Below, one piece after another: positions 25,281 through 31,186 of a stretch of 43,953 bases of DNA. Source of the DNA: a virus; the IMG/VR virus record IMGVR_UViG_3300035660_001145, positions 1-43,953 of that record; one strand, written 5' to 3'. Made by a program: the position numbers and the translations under genes. The notes beneath the pieces are model-generated. The model had not been told where the DNA came from and did not search any database. It saw only the letters and a list, made by a program, of their open reading frames with translations. Positions within the stretch are counted from its first letter, which is position 1, and each line of letters opens with the position of its first letter.

Positions 25281-25775
25281 TTACAAAAATTGACCAATAG
25301 TATTTCTTCTTCTTTTAGAAGAATGCAATTTAAAATGTTCACTTGCATTAGAGAACAATCGCAAATTTTCCAATCTATCATCATCCTTAATACCATTAAC
25401 GTGATGGACAACTTCTTTAGAATTAAGAAATCTTTTAAGATGTTTTTCCATAATAAGACGGGAACGACGAACATATTCTTCATTATTACAAAAAGGATGC
25501 TTTCTGTTTTTTATATAAATATACCCTTCAGGATGTCTTATTATTCCTCCTTTCCATCTATGAGATTTTTCCCCCATCTGTGCTTCCGTAATTTTTCTTA
25601 TATGTTCTTTTGTAAGTGGTCTACCTTTAAGAGATTTACTTATTTTTCTTTTATGTTTTTTAGTCAAATGTTTTCCATAAAATGGATTATTTTCCCCCAT
25701 AAATGCTTTACTAAGTTGAGGACATTTTTTCCCTTTATTCCAAGGGATATTACCTTTAGGATATTTATATCCCAT
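25281..25775 (-). CDS. HNH homing endonuclease with NUMOD3 motifs, antisense
   Basis: This 164-residue protein is encoded against the surrounding late operon. Its N-terminal half carries repeated NUMOD3-like DNA-binding motifs (NNPFYGKHLTKKHKRKIS, KGRPLTKEHIRKITEAQM), and its C-terminal half has the HNH core EVVHHVNGIKDDDRLENLRLF. It starts with GAGGTAATAAA before the ATG and has its own promoter upstream (25896-25923). The long + strand reading frame over the same DNA has no protein-like features. It is a mobile gene inserted between lysis genes. Confidence 0.85.
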   Translation of the reverse strand: MGYKYPKGNIPWNKGKKCPQLSKAFMGENNPFYGKHLTKKHKRKISKSLKGRPLTKEHIRKITEAQMGEKSHRWKGGIIRHPEGYIYIKNRKHPFCNNEEYVRRSRLIMEKHLKRFLNSKEVVHHVNGIKDDDRLENLRLFSNASEHFKLHSSKRRRNTIGQFL

Positions 25776-25795
25776 TTTATTACCTCAAAAATTAA

Positions 25796-25890
25796 GGCGC
25801 TGTTCAGGTATCTAAGAGAGCAACGGTTAAGTTACTCAACCTTACTAAGCGCCGATTTTGGGCATAAAAATACCGTTTCCCTCTTAGATA
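25796..25890 (-). other. Structured leader of the HNH gene, pseudoknot-like pairing
   Basis: TATCTAAGAGAGCAACGG (25809-25826) matches the reverse complement of 25873-25890 at 16 of 18 positions. GGCGCT (25796-25801) pairs with AGCGCC (25848-25853). The two pairings interleave, as in a pseudoknot, and a small hairpin GGTT/AACC (25825-25841) lies inside. The element is transcribed from the HNH promoter in one sense and by the late operon in the other. A translation-control leader is the simplest reading; a self-splicing intron core was not recognised. Confidence 0.5.
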
Positions 25891-25895
25891 AATTA

Positions 25896-25923
25896 AGTAT
25901 AACAGACTTAAATTAATTGTCAA
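25896..25923 (-). promoter_or_regulatory. Sigma70-like promoter driving the antisense HNH gene
   Basis: On the minus strand TTGACA (25918-25923) is followed after 16 bases by TATACT (25896-25901). This is one of the best consensus promoters in the window and points to the HNH gene. Confidence 0.65.
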
Positions 25924-25930
25924 TATAAAA

Positions 25931-26224
25931 ATGAATAAAAAAGGGTTAGAAGAACTTATAAGAATACGTGCTTTTGAACTCTATGAATTTTATCGGGATG
26001 AGGGATACCCCGATGATCCTTTAAGAAATTATCTTCAAGCGGAAGCCGAGTTAGCGGATAATAGACAGACGAGAGGTTGCCCCAAATGCGGTTTCAAGAT
26101 TCTGGGTGGTCACGACGATAAGATAATTTGCCTTAGAAATAACTGCGATTGGCAGATAGACTCAAAGAGATTTGCTGATAGGAACATACCAAAAATATCG
26201 GAGTTAAAGAATAATTGGCAATGA
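25931..26224 (+). CDS. DUF2934-like helix fused to zinc ribbon
   Basis: This 97-residue protein begins with a DUF2934-like segment (IRIRAFELYEFYRDEGYPDD, then LQAEAEL) and ends with a zinc ribbon (CPKCGFKIL...CLRNNCDW). DUF2934 domains are small and of unknown function. The pairing is unusual. It sits after the HNH insertion among lysis genes, so it may be an early-type gene moved with the insertion or a small regulator. No role is assigned. Confidence 0.5.
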   Translation: MNKKGLEELIRIRAFELYEFYRDEGYPDDPLRNYLQAEAELADNRQTRGCPKCGFKILGGHDDKIICLRNNCDWQIDSKRFADRNIPKISELKNNWQ

Positions 26225-26258
26225 GAAGGTAATTAAGGACTAAGGGAGGTGGAGTAAA

Positions 26259-26369
26259 ATGATTGGATTGATTTTAGACATAGTTTTCGTAATAATAGGA
26301 GGATTAGCTGCGGTGGCATATTTTACATACACAGGTAGCACATTAAACTGGAAGAAGGTGAAGAAGTAA
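26259..26369 (+). CDS. 36-residue single-membrane-helix protein
   Basis: This ORF is short but well supported: GGGAGGTGGAGTAAA precedes its ATG, and its stop overlaps the next start (TAATG). The product is one hydrophobic helix (LILDIVFVIIGGLAAVAYF) followed by a lysine-rich tail. Its size and layout fit a small holin, antiholin or lysis peptide. Confidence 0.6.
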   Translation: MIGLILDIVFVIIGGLAAVAYFTYTGSTLNWKKVKK

Positions 26370-26647
26370 TGCCAGAGCCATTTTTAATCGCTAAAGCTGC
26401 GGATATAAGTGCAACTGCATTGGGTAAAGCAACATCGGTGGTGATAAAGGGATTGATTGTTTTATCTCTTGTTGCCCTTATAGTATGGTCTTGCTATGTT
26501 ACATTCATTAAACCCCATACTAATCCCACGCCCACGCAAGAACAGAGGGCGGAGCAAATAATTAACAATAATAATTACTACGGAAGCAAGAGTTCCTTTT
26601 TTGTGGGGATTAAACTGTTTGGGTTTAAACTGGGATTGAGCAAATGA
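26369..26647 (+). CDS. Membrane protein of the lysis region
   Basis: This 92-residue protein has a long hydrophobic helix at about 27-48 (GLIVLSLVALIVWSCYVTF), a Pro/Thr-rich linker and an amphipathic C-terminal part with FFVGIKLFGFKLGLSK. It overlaps both neighbours and is probably co-translated with them. A spanin-like or holin-accessory role is possible; no lipobox is present, so a classical outer-membrane spanin is not supported. Confidence 0.5.
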   Translation: MPEPFLIAKAADISATALGKATSVVIKGLIVLSLVALIVWSCYVTFIKPHTNPTPTQEQRAEQIINNNNYYGSKSSFFVGIKLFGFKLGLSK

Positions 26648-26916
26648 GCAATGTACTGTTGATTCTGATGTTTTTGTTTTTTACTATACCAGCAATTATT
26701 TACAAACAGTATTTTTTGACTCTTACTTTTATTATTTTCGGATTAGTATTTGGATTTATAGAATATGCAGCTCATTACTACATAGGTAAAACTATATCCC
26801 AGCAAATATGGACCTTGATAGTAGAACATCAATATAAGGGAATGATTATTCTTGGGGGCATGCTGTTGGGTTGGATTTGCCTGCTGCTGCACCTAGGGAT
26901 CAGATTTAAGAAGTAA
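26644..26916 (+). CDS. Three-helix membrane protein, holin candidate
   Basis: This 90-residue protein has three hydrophobic segments: about 3-19 (VLLILMFLFFTIPAIIY), 23-45 (FLTLTFIIFGLVFGFIEYAA) and 66-86 (KGMIILGGMLLGWICLLLHL), then a basic tail KK. That is the topology of class I holins. It closes the late operon and overlaps the previous gene by 4 bases. The matching hydrolase is not adjacent; the only obvious wall enzyme in the window is the RlpA-like protein at 32.4 kb. Confidence 0.55.
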   Translation: MSNVLLILMFLFFTIPAIIYKQYFLTLTFIIFGLVFGFIEYAAHYYIGKTISQQIWTLIVEHQYKGMIILGGMLLGWICLLLHLGIRFKK

Positions 26917-26938
26917 CAGAGGGCTTTTCTCCCCAAGT

Positions 26939-26980
26939 CGCGCGGCGAGCGGAACTAAGGCGGCCGCATTGACCCGCGCG
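26939..26980 (+). terminator. GC-rich inverted repeat at the end of the late operon
   Basis: CGCGCGG (26939-26945) pairs with CCGCGCG (26974-26980), and inner GCGG/CCGC pairing is possible. It follows the last late gene by 22 bases and stands out in an AT-rich context. There is no long U-tract (ATCTTCCCC follows), so a factor-dependent end or an RNA element is as likely as an intrinsic terminator. Confidence 0.35.
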
Positions 26981-27106
26981 ATCTTCCCCATATAATAATT
27001 TCTTGCTTAAAATGATAGAGATGGTATAATTCCCTTTTAAGGCAGATATCATAGCGCCTTGAGGCTGTTAGATGGCAAAAATAGGGCTTTAAATCAAAGT
27101 TTCGAG

Positions 27107-27127
27107 ATTGTGAATAAATTGTGAATA
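27107..27127. repeat. Direct repeats ATTGTGAATA, candidate integrase arm sites
   Basis: ATTGTGAATA occurs at 27107-27116 and 27118-27127, 11 bases apart, and a related AATGTGAATG is at 27328-27337 on the other side of the tRNA-like block. Repeats flanking the core on both sides are what tyrosine integrases with an N-terminal arm-binding domain need. Confidence 0.4.
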
Positions 27128-27246
27128 TATGGCCGCAAAACGATATAATAGTATACTAAACAATGCAAAGCAATACAAGGAAGGTTATTCGACGATAAAG
27201 GCATAAAAAATCGTAAATAACTGGTATTCTAAATAGATAGAAAAAA

Positions 27247-27267
27247 GCCGAGGTAGCTCAGTGGTAG
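27247..27267 (+). other. tRNA 5'-half-like block, candidate attP core
   Basis: GCCGAGGTAGCTCAGTGGTAG has the acceptor 5' strand, TA, D-stem GCTC and D-loop AGTGGTA of a bacterial tRNA, but the next bases do not complete the D-stem, so it is not a tRNA gene. Integrase-adjacent tRNA fragments are often the att identity segment. Most phages use the 3' half, so a 5' half would be less common. Confidence 0.45.
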
Positions 27268-27340
27268 TTTTCCGCCTATCCTATAATACCTTGTTAAATA
27301 TCAGGTTGTGGTTGCTTAGTGAATGGAAATGTGAATGCTA

Positions 27341-28330
27341 TTAAAATTTAAGCTTTTCTATGGCTACTCTGAGGTGATCTTTAGTAAGGTGGGAATATTG
27401 TTGCGTAACGGTTATATTGCTATGCCCCAAGACCTGCGAAATAGTATAAAGGTCAACTCCTGCCAAAGCCAAATTTGACGCGCATGTATGGCGAAAATGA
27501 TGAAATCCGATATTCTTTAGACCCGCCTGTTTAATAACTTCTGGAAATATTTTTCTATAATTAGTCAAATCAAAACATTTTCCTGTCTCTTTTTTAAGAG
27601 GCAATAATATTTCTTTAAGTTTATCATGCAAAGGAATAACCCGAAACTTTTTTGATTTTGTTGTGAACCAGCCCTTATTCTGGATAGTTATTGTATTTGC
27701 CTCAAAATTAATATCTTGCCATTCTAAAGAACTTACTTCGCGTTGTCTCATGCCGGTATAAAGTCCAATAAATATAGCGTGATATATCCTTGTACCTTTT
27801 GCGGCATCAAGAATCCGCTTAACTTCATCTTGCGTTAAATACTTCGGGGGATTGCGCGGGATTGGGTATTTCTTAAGGTCCTTTATGGGATTATCAAATA
27901 TATACTTACGCCTTACTGCAAAATTCAGCCAGGCTTTTATGGTAGAGATATAACGATTTGCGCTGTTAAGGCTGATCTTATCATTATTGATACGGCGGTT
28001 TAAATAATCTTGGAATTTTTTCTCGTCTATTTGCTTTAAGGTGTTGATACCTGATAAGGAAAGAAAATTTTTAATCCGTGCAGAGTCATCTTTCAAGGTT
28101 TTCTTGACCTTATAGTGCTCGGTAGCTTGTTCATATTCTTCAAGAATTTTGTCACAAGCTGGGTTATAATTAATATTGATATATTTACCTTCAGTTATCT
28201 CTTGGCTGATCTTGCTTGCCAGATATTTAGCCGTTTCCCGATCTTTAGTCTTGAGGCTTCTGCGGAAGAGCTCGCCATTTTTATAAAAGGCGAGCCAGTA
28301 TATCCGATCACGGCGGTATAGGTGGGACAT
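27341..28330 (-). CDS. Tyrosine-family site-specific integrase
   Basis: This 329-residue recombinase has an N-terminal arm-type domain (about 1-50, RDRIYWLAFYKNGELFRRS), a core-binding SAM-like domain (about 60-145) and a catalytic domain with Arg195 (TGMRQREV), a Lys in TKSKKFRVIPL (about 225-228), His277-x-x-Arg280, His303 (LGHS) and the nucleophile Tyr312 (QQYSHL). All catalytic residues are present, so it should be active. It is the last gene of the leftward lysogeny operon, 10 bases after the lipoprotein, and its 3' end faces the attP region. Confidence 0.95.
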   Translation of the reverse strand: MSHLYRRDRIYWLAFYKNGELFRRSLKTKDRETAKYLASKISQEITEGKYININYNPACDKILEEYEQATEHYKVKKTLKDDSARIKNFLSLSGINTLKQIDEKKFQDYLNRRINNDKISLNSANRYISTIKAWLNFAVRRKYIFDNPIKDLKKYPIPRNPPKYLTQDEVKRILDAAKGTRIYHAIFIGLYTGMRQREVSSLEWQDINFEANTITIQNKGWFTTKSKKFRVIPLHDKLKEILLPLKKETGKCFDLTNYRKIFPEVIKQAGLKNIGFHHFRHTCASNLALAGVDLYTISQVLGHSNITVTQQYSHLTKDHLRVAIEKLKF

Positions 28331-28340
28331 CTTTAGTTAT

Positions 28341-28958
28341 TTAAATTCCTATCCCCGTTTTAATCTTTTTAATTAAATTTTGTATCTGAGGTATAAGAAT
28401 AGTATTTTCTACGGCGCACTCATTGTTAGAAACAAAAATACAAAAATTTACTAATGTCGATAAATATTTATTAGTTACATTATCTTTGTATTGCGGAAAA
28501 TCAAGATTAAATTTTTCATATTCTGAATTTGCCTCTGAGGCTACTGCAGAAGCTAATATCCTTGCAGAATGTAGGAATTTATCACATTTACCAATGACAT
28601 CAATTACTCTTTTTAAATATTCTTTATCGGTTGGAGGATTGGATTCTTTTATTTGTAAAGATATATCTTTTATTAAAATAAAATTATGATCTATGGGGCC
28701 TTCTTTAGGGAATCGCCAAATATCATTTTCATATCCTGGCATTGAAATAAGGAGCCATCCATCATTATAAAAAGATGTTGGGTTTTTATAATTGATTGGA
28801 CACGGAGTAACACTAATAAGCTTTACGCCAGTTACATTATTATTAAAATAAACATTTGCTCCTGGAGGAGTTGAAGTAATCATTCCAGTTCTAATTGGAG
28901 GAATGGTGGCGCATCCAAATAAAGATAATAATAGAATAACGCATAAAGATTTTTTCAT
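28341..28958 (-). CDS. Lipoprotein in the lysogeny operon
   Basis: This 205-residue protein has a lipoprotein signal (KKSLCVILLLSLFGCA, lipobox LFGC with Cys16) and a mature part starting with a PEGA-like strand (GMITSTPPGANVYFN). It would be anchored in the envelope. An AGAGGT site lies before the ATG. It is the third gene of the operon repressor-WYL-lipoprotein-integrase, with gaps of 10-18 bases, so it should be expressed in lysogens. Prophage lipoproteins at this place often block superinfection; that role is inferred here. The rest of the protein is not recognised. Confidence 0.75.
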   Translation of the reverse strand: MKKSLCVILLLSLFGCATIPPIRTGMITSTPPGANVYFNNNVTGVKLISVTPCPINYKNPTSFYNDGWLLISMPGYENDIWRFPKEGPIDHNFILIKDISLQIKESNPPTDKEYLKRVIDVIGKCDKFLHSARILASAVASEANSEYEKFNLDFPQYKDNVTNKYLSTLVNFCIFVSNNECAVENTILIPQIQNLIKKIKTGIGI

Positions 28959-28969
28959 GAAGACCTCTT

Positions 28970-29290
28970 TTAATCCTCAAAAGCTTTTTTACGGATCATA
29001 GCGGCGGTTTCCTCGTTCCATTCGAAATTATCTTCAAGTATTTGCCATTCTATTACATTTGATAATTTAAACGTCCTGATCTGATTACGAAGATGACACC
29101 AGCCAAAAAAATAACCGAATTTTGAATAATAAATATCTATCTTGCGCTCAGAAACTTCGCTATGCTCATTTTTATATTTAATCCAAACCCGCCGCTTTGA
29201 TTTTATTGCTTGTTCAGCATTTTCATCATTAAAAGAGCAGCCGGAAAGATTTATAGAAGTTTCGTGTCCAAACTTGTAATGTTTTTCCAT
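28970..29290 (-). CDS. Stand-alone WYL-domain protein
   Basis: This 106-residue protein consists of little but a WYL-like ligand-binding domain: an acidic start, then RRVWIKYKNEHSEVSERKID, YYSKFGYFFGWCHLRNQ and IRTFKLSNVIEWQIL. Such domains usually sit behind a helix-turn-helix in transcription regulators and sense ligands or nucleic acid. Here the DNA-binding part is missing but is encoded by the preceding gene, 18 bases away. It may be the sensor half of a two-part lysogeny switch. The assignment as WYL is by pattern and moderately sure. Confidence 0.65.
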   Translation of the reverse strand: MEKHYKFGHETSINLSGCSFNDENAEQAIKSKRRVWIKYKNEHSEVSERKIDIYYSKFGYFFGWCHLRNQIRTFKLSNVIEWQILEDNFEWNEETAAMIRKKAFED

Positions 29291-29308
29291 TTTAATATTT
29301 TATTGTTT

Positions 29309-29689
29309 TTATTTACATAAAGCAATTATAGCTTGCCTTTTCTGCGGTGCAAGACTTGGTAAAGTTTCCAGCAGGGCCTTGATAGTATTCTTAACATCCT
29401 GCGAATTTTTATAGGTGATAAGCAGCGTCTTCACTGCTATCGGATCTTGGAGAGCAGCAAGGATGTCGGGAGAGATTTTAGAAGGAGTACCACCAAAGAG
29501 TTCGGCTTCGGTAATTTCAAAGACTCTACAAAGGTTTTTACGTTGAGTGGAATTAGGAAATCTTGAACCCCGTTCCCACGCAGACACGGTCGGTTTAGAA
29601 ATCCCGATTTTTTGGGCGAGTTCCTTCTGTAAGAGATTTTTTTCTTTCCGCAAATCTTTTATTCGGTCTTTAAGTAGCATAGTAGGCAT
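29309..29689 (-). CDS. XRE-family lysogeny repressor (CI-like)
   Basis: This 126-residue protein has an N-terminal HTH of the XRE type (KELAQKIGISKPTVSAWERG at about 21-40) and a helical C-terminal part. It has no S24/LexA-type peptidase, so RecA-driven self-cleavage is not expected. It is transcribed left from a promoter that overlaps its likely operators, opposite to a Cro-like gene. It heads the operon with the WYL, lipoprotein and integrase genes. The frame starts at 29689; an ATG three codons later is equally possible. Confidence 0.85.
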   Translation of the reverse strand: MPTMLLKDRIKDLRKEKNLLQKELAQKIGISKPTVSAWERGSRFPNSTQRKNLCRVFEITEAELFGGTPSKISPDILAALQDPIAVKTLLITYKNSQDVKNTIKALLETLPSLAPQKRQAIIALCK

Positions 29690-29738
29690 ATTTTAATACA
29701 GGGATTTTCTTTGTGTAAAAAATTAGAGATTGACACTA

Positions 29739-29767
29739 TTTATACAACCAATATATCCAAAGGTCAA
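29739..29767 (-). promoter_or_regulatory. Leftward repressor-operon promoter
   Basis: On the minus strand TTGACC (29762-29767) is followed after exactly 17 bases by TATAAA (29739-29744). A GACACTAT half-site at 29732-29739 overlaps the -10 edge and the predicted start, so the promoter is probably autoregulated. Confidence 0.65.
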
Positions 29768-29831
29768 CTATTTTTAATGTTACTAAAAGTAGCACTCCGT
29801 CGGAAAAATAGACACTATGGCGGGATAGTGT
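29765..29831. promoter_or_regulatory. Operator-like inverted repeats of the genetic switch
   Basis: ACACTAT and ATAGTGT form a perfect 7-base inverted repeat with 6 bases between (29812-29831), followed by TAC. A degenerate version (CAACTAT...ATGTTAC) lies at 29765-29783, TACT/AGTA at 29781-29791, and AAAAGTAG-C/T-AC occurs at 29785-29795 and 29866-29876. Several related sites between two divergent regulator genes fit repressor and Cro binding. Confidence 0.55.
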
Positions 29832-29851
29832 TACTTATCGTAAAAAAACCC

Positions 29852-29879
29852 TTGACAAATTCACAAAAAGTAGTACCGT
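29852..29879 (+). promoter_or_regulatory. Rightward early promoter candidate
   Basis: TTGACA (29852-29857) is followed after 16 bases by TACCGT, a poor -10. One AAAAGTAGTAC element overlaps the spacer. It points to the Cro-like gene and early operon. The strong -35 with weak -10 would suit a regulated promoter. Confidence 0.4.
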
Positions 29880-29948
29880 AGGCCTTAACGTGAGGAAACC
29901 AAATTTTTTTAACTAATGAGTGATACAAAAAGTAAACTGGAGGTAAAA

Positions 29949-30206
29949 ATGAAAGGCGCATTCAGAATCACAGAGAAACTAACGAAGTGGTTGGAGTTAA
30001 AAGGATGGAATCAAACGCAACTTGCTGAAGCATTAGCCTGCGATGACAGCGAAATATCGCAGTGGCGCGTGGGCAAAACAGACCCCAAAGAGTTAAAGAA
30101 TTTAAAGCACCCTTCTTGGCAATTATTTAGGAAGTTATGTCTATTGACCGGACTGGATGCTTCTGAATTGTTGACTTTAGACCGCGATGTAGAACAAGAG
30201 GATTAA
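29949..30206 (+). CDS. Cro-like XRE-family regulator
   Basis: This 85-residue protein has a HTH (NQTQLAEALACDDSEISQWR) and little else, followed by an acidic tail. It is divergent from the repressor and heads the rightward early operon, as Cro does. The frame begins at 29916, but the ATG at 29949 has the GGAGGT site (29939-29944) at the right distance and begins just before the helix bundle, so I chose it. Confidence 0.75.
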   Translation: MKGAFRITEKLTKWLELKGWNQTQLAEALACDDSEISQWRVGKTDPKELKNLKHPSWQLFRKLCLLTGLDASELLTLDRDVEQED

Positions 30207-30219
30207 GGGGAGGTGAAAA

Positions 30220-30414
30220 ATGGGCGGGCCTAACAGCGGCAGACGTAGCATTAAAGGTCAGGCAATAGGTTTTATCCTGGATGTCCAGATTATGTTAAAT
30301 GAATTATTGCATGAAGATTTCGATAGCAATATGACGCGGGAAGAATTAAAAGCAAAAGTTCAGGAAGTCTGGCAGAAATCAAAAAAAGTACAGGAAGAGA
30401 TGGAGAGATTATAA
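30220..30414 (+). CDS. Small helical hypothetical protein
   Basis: This 64-residue protein starts with a basic MGGPNSGRRSIKG segment and continues as a helix-rich, charged domain (LKAKVQEVWQKSKKVQEEM). GGGGAGGTGAAAA precedes the ATG. It is adjacent to two DNA-binding genes and its stop abuts the next ATG. Not recognised. Confidence 0.5.
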   Translation: MGGPNSGRRSIKGQAIGFILDVQIMLNELLHEDFDSNMTREELKAKVQEVWQKSKKVQEEMERL

Positions 30415-30597
30415 ATGGCTCCTGAAATCGTTACTTTAGAACAAGCGGCAAATATCTTAAAAATCAGCAAACATACGGCTTATAAAAAGTGGCATAAATG
30501 GCGTGAATATGGAGTACGTGTACTCAAAATGGAGACTAATGCCACTCCAAGATTTTATGTTTCTGATTTATTAAAGATGATGGAGGCGCCGAAATGA
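30415..30597 (+). CDS. Excisionase/MerR-like small DNA-binding protein
   Basis: This 60-residue protein has the HTH_17 pattern: LEQAANILKISKHTAYKKWH as helix-turn-helix and RFYVSDLLKMMEA as the wing and last helix. Excisionases and phage regulators have this fold and length. It lies in the early operon, where Xis would be needed for induction. Whether it is Xis or a regulator cannot be decided from the sequence. Confidence 0.65.
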   Translation: MAPEIVTLEQAANILKISKHTAYKKWHKWREYGVRVLKMETNATPRFYVSDLLKMMEAPK

Positions 30598-30791
30598 ACG
30601 AAAACTTAAATTGCAAATACCTAAGGCTTTATGCTTTCCCATTCAGAGATTGGCACAATACAAGGAAATCTTATAAGAAAGGAGATACCATGCATCCCTA
30701 TTATAAAAATAGAATTGAAGAAGCTCCTATAGATAGTTTTATCGTTATCGGCACCATTATACTTGCGGCAATCATTATAGCCTTTTTATGA
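30594..30791 (+). CDS. Small membrane-anchored protein, possible internal start
   Basis: The 65-residue frame starts with ATGA overlapping the previous stop. A C-terminal hydrophobic helix (DSFIVIGTIILAAIIIAFL) suggests tail anchoring. An in-frame ATG at 30690 has a much better site (AAGAAAGGAGATACC) and would give a 33-residue membrane peptide, so two forms or only the short one may be made. No function is recognised. Confidence 0.45.
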   Translation: MNENLNCKYLRLYAFPFRDWHNTRKSYKKGDTMHPYYKNRIEEAPIDSFIVIGTIILAAIIIAFL

Positions 30792-31174
30792 AACAAATAC
30801 CCCAGCGCAATATATCCATAGATCTTAAAACCCAAGTCTATCAACTGCTGCAGTTTAACTGCCGCGGTAGCGGCCGGACCTTGCGGGCAATAGATATCGC
30901 CAATAAATTCGAAACGGATATCCGCAACATCAATAATATCATCCATTCCCTCAGGATGGATGGATTACTCATCGGCTCTTCAAAAGAAAAACCCTATGGA
31001 TATTATATCCCGGTTACAGAAGATGAAATTAAATCATATTTAGACACTTACCGTGATGAATTATTCGATATGTTACGTGTGCATAATATTCAAAAGCGCG
31101 CTGCATGCAGAACGCTTGAAAAATTAAGACAATCGGAATTTAAGGTAGAACACGGACAATTAGCTTTCGTATAA
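30788..31174 (+). CDS. Winged-helix phage protein
   Basis: This 128-residue protein has a winged-helix pattern: a first helix (DLKTQVYQLLQF), then GRTLRAIDIANKFETDIRNI and IHSLRMDGLLIGSSKE as recognition helix and wing. The C-terminal half is helical and charged. It is in the early operon before the replication gene and may help start replication or regulate early genes. The fold assignment is by pattern only. Confidence 0.55.
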   Translation: MKQIPQRNISIDLKTQVYQLLQFNCRGSGRTLRAIDIANKFETDIRNINNIIHSLRMDGLLIGSSKEKPYGYYIPVTEDEIKSYLDTYRDELFDMLRVHNIQKRAACRTLEKLRQSEFKVEHGQLAFV

Positions 31175-31186
31175 AGGAATAATAAC

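Larger units (their letters stand above)
26917..27340. other. 424-base gene-free region: operon end and probable attP
   Basis: No gene is seen here. It starts with a GC-rich inverted repeat (26939-26980), continues AT-rich with a pair of ATTGTGAATA repeats one helical turn apart (27107-27127), a TAGTATACTA palindrome (27149-27158), and a piece of tRNA-like sequence (27247-27267) 73 bases before the integrase 3' end. This combination is typical of a phage attachment region with integrase arm sites. The exact core cannot be fixed without the host site. Confidence 0.55.

Noticed and set aside
25796-25890. Group I intron or IscB-associated (HEARO) RNA
   Set aside because: No group I core motifs were recognised, no flanking gene is split on either strand, and the HNH protein is NUMOD3-type and not IscB.
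25221-25916. A 231-residue + strand protein over the antisense HNH gene
   Set aside because: It is rich in Phe and Ser as expected from the reverse of a lysine-rich gene, has no recognisable domain, and the minus strand encodes a clear HNH protein.
27247-27310. A functional tRNA gene
   Set aside because: Only the 5' half fits. The D-stem does not close, and there is no anticodon arm, T-loop or acceptor 3' strand in the expected range.
27000-29900. Prophage end with host chromosome beyond
   Set aside because: Phage genes lie on both sides of the integrase region, so it is an internal attP and not an attL/attR junction.
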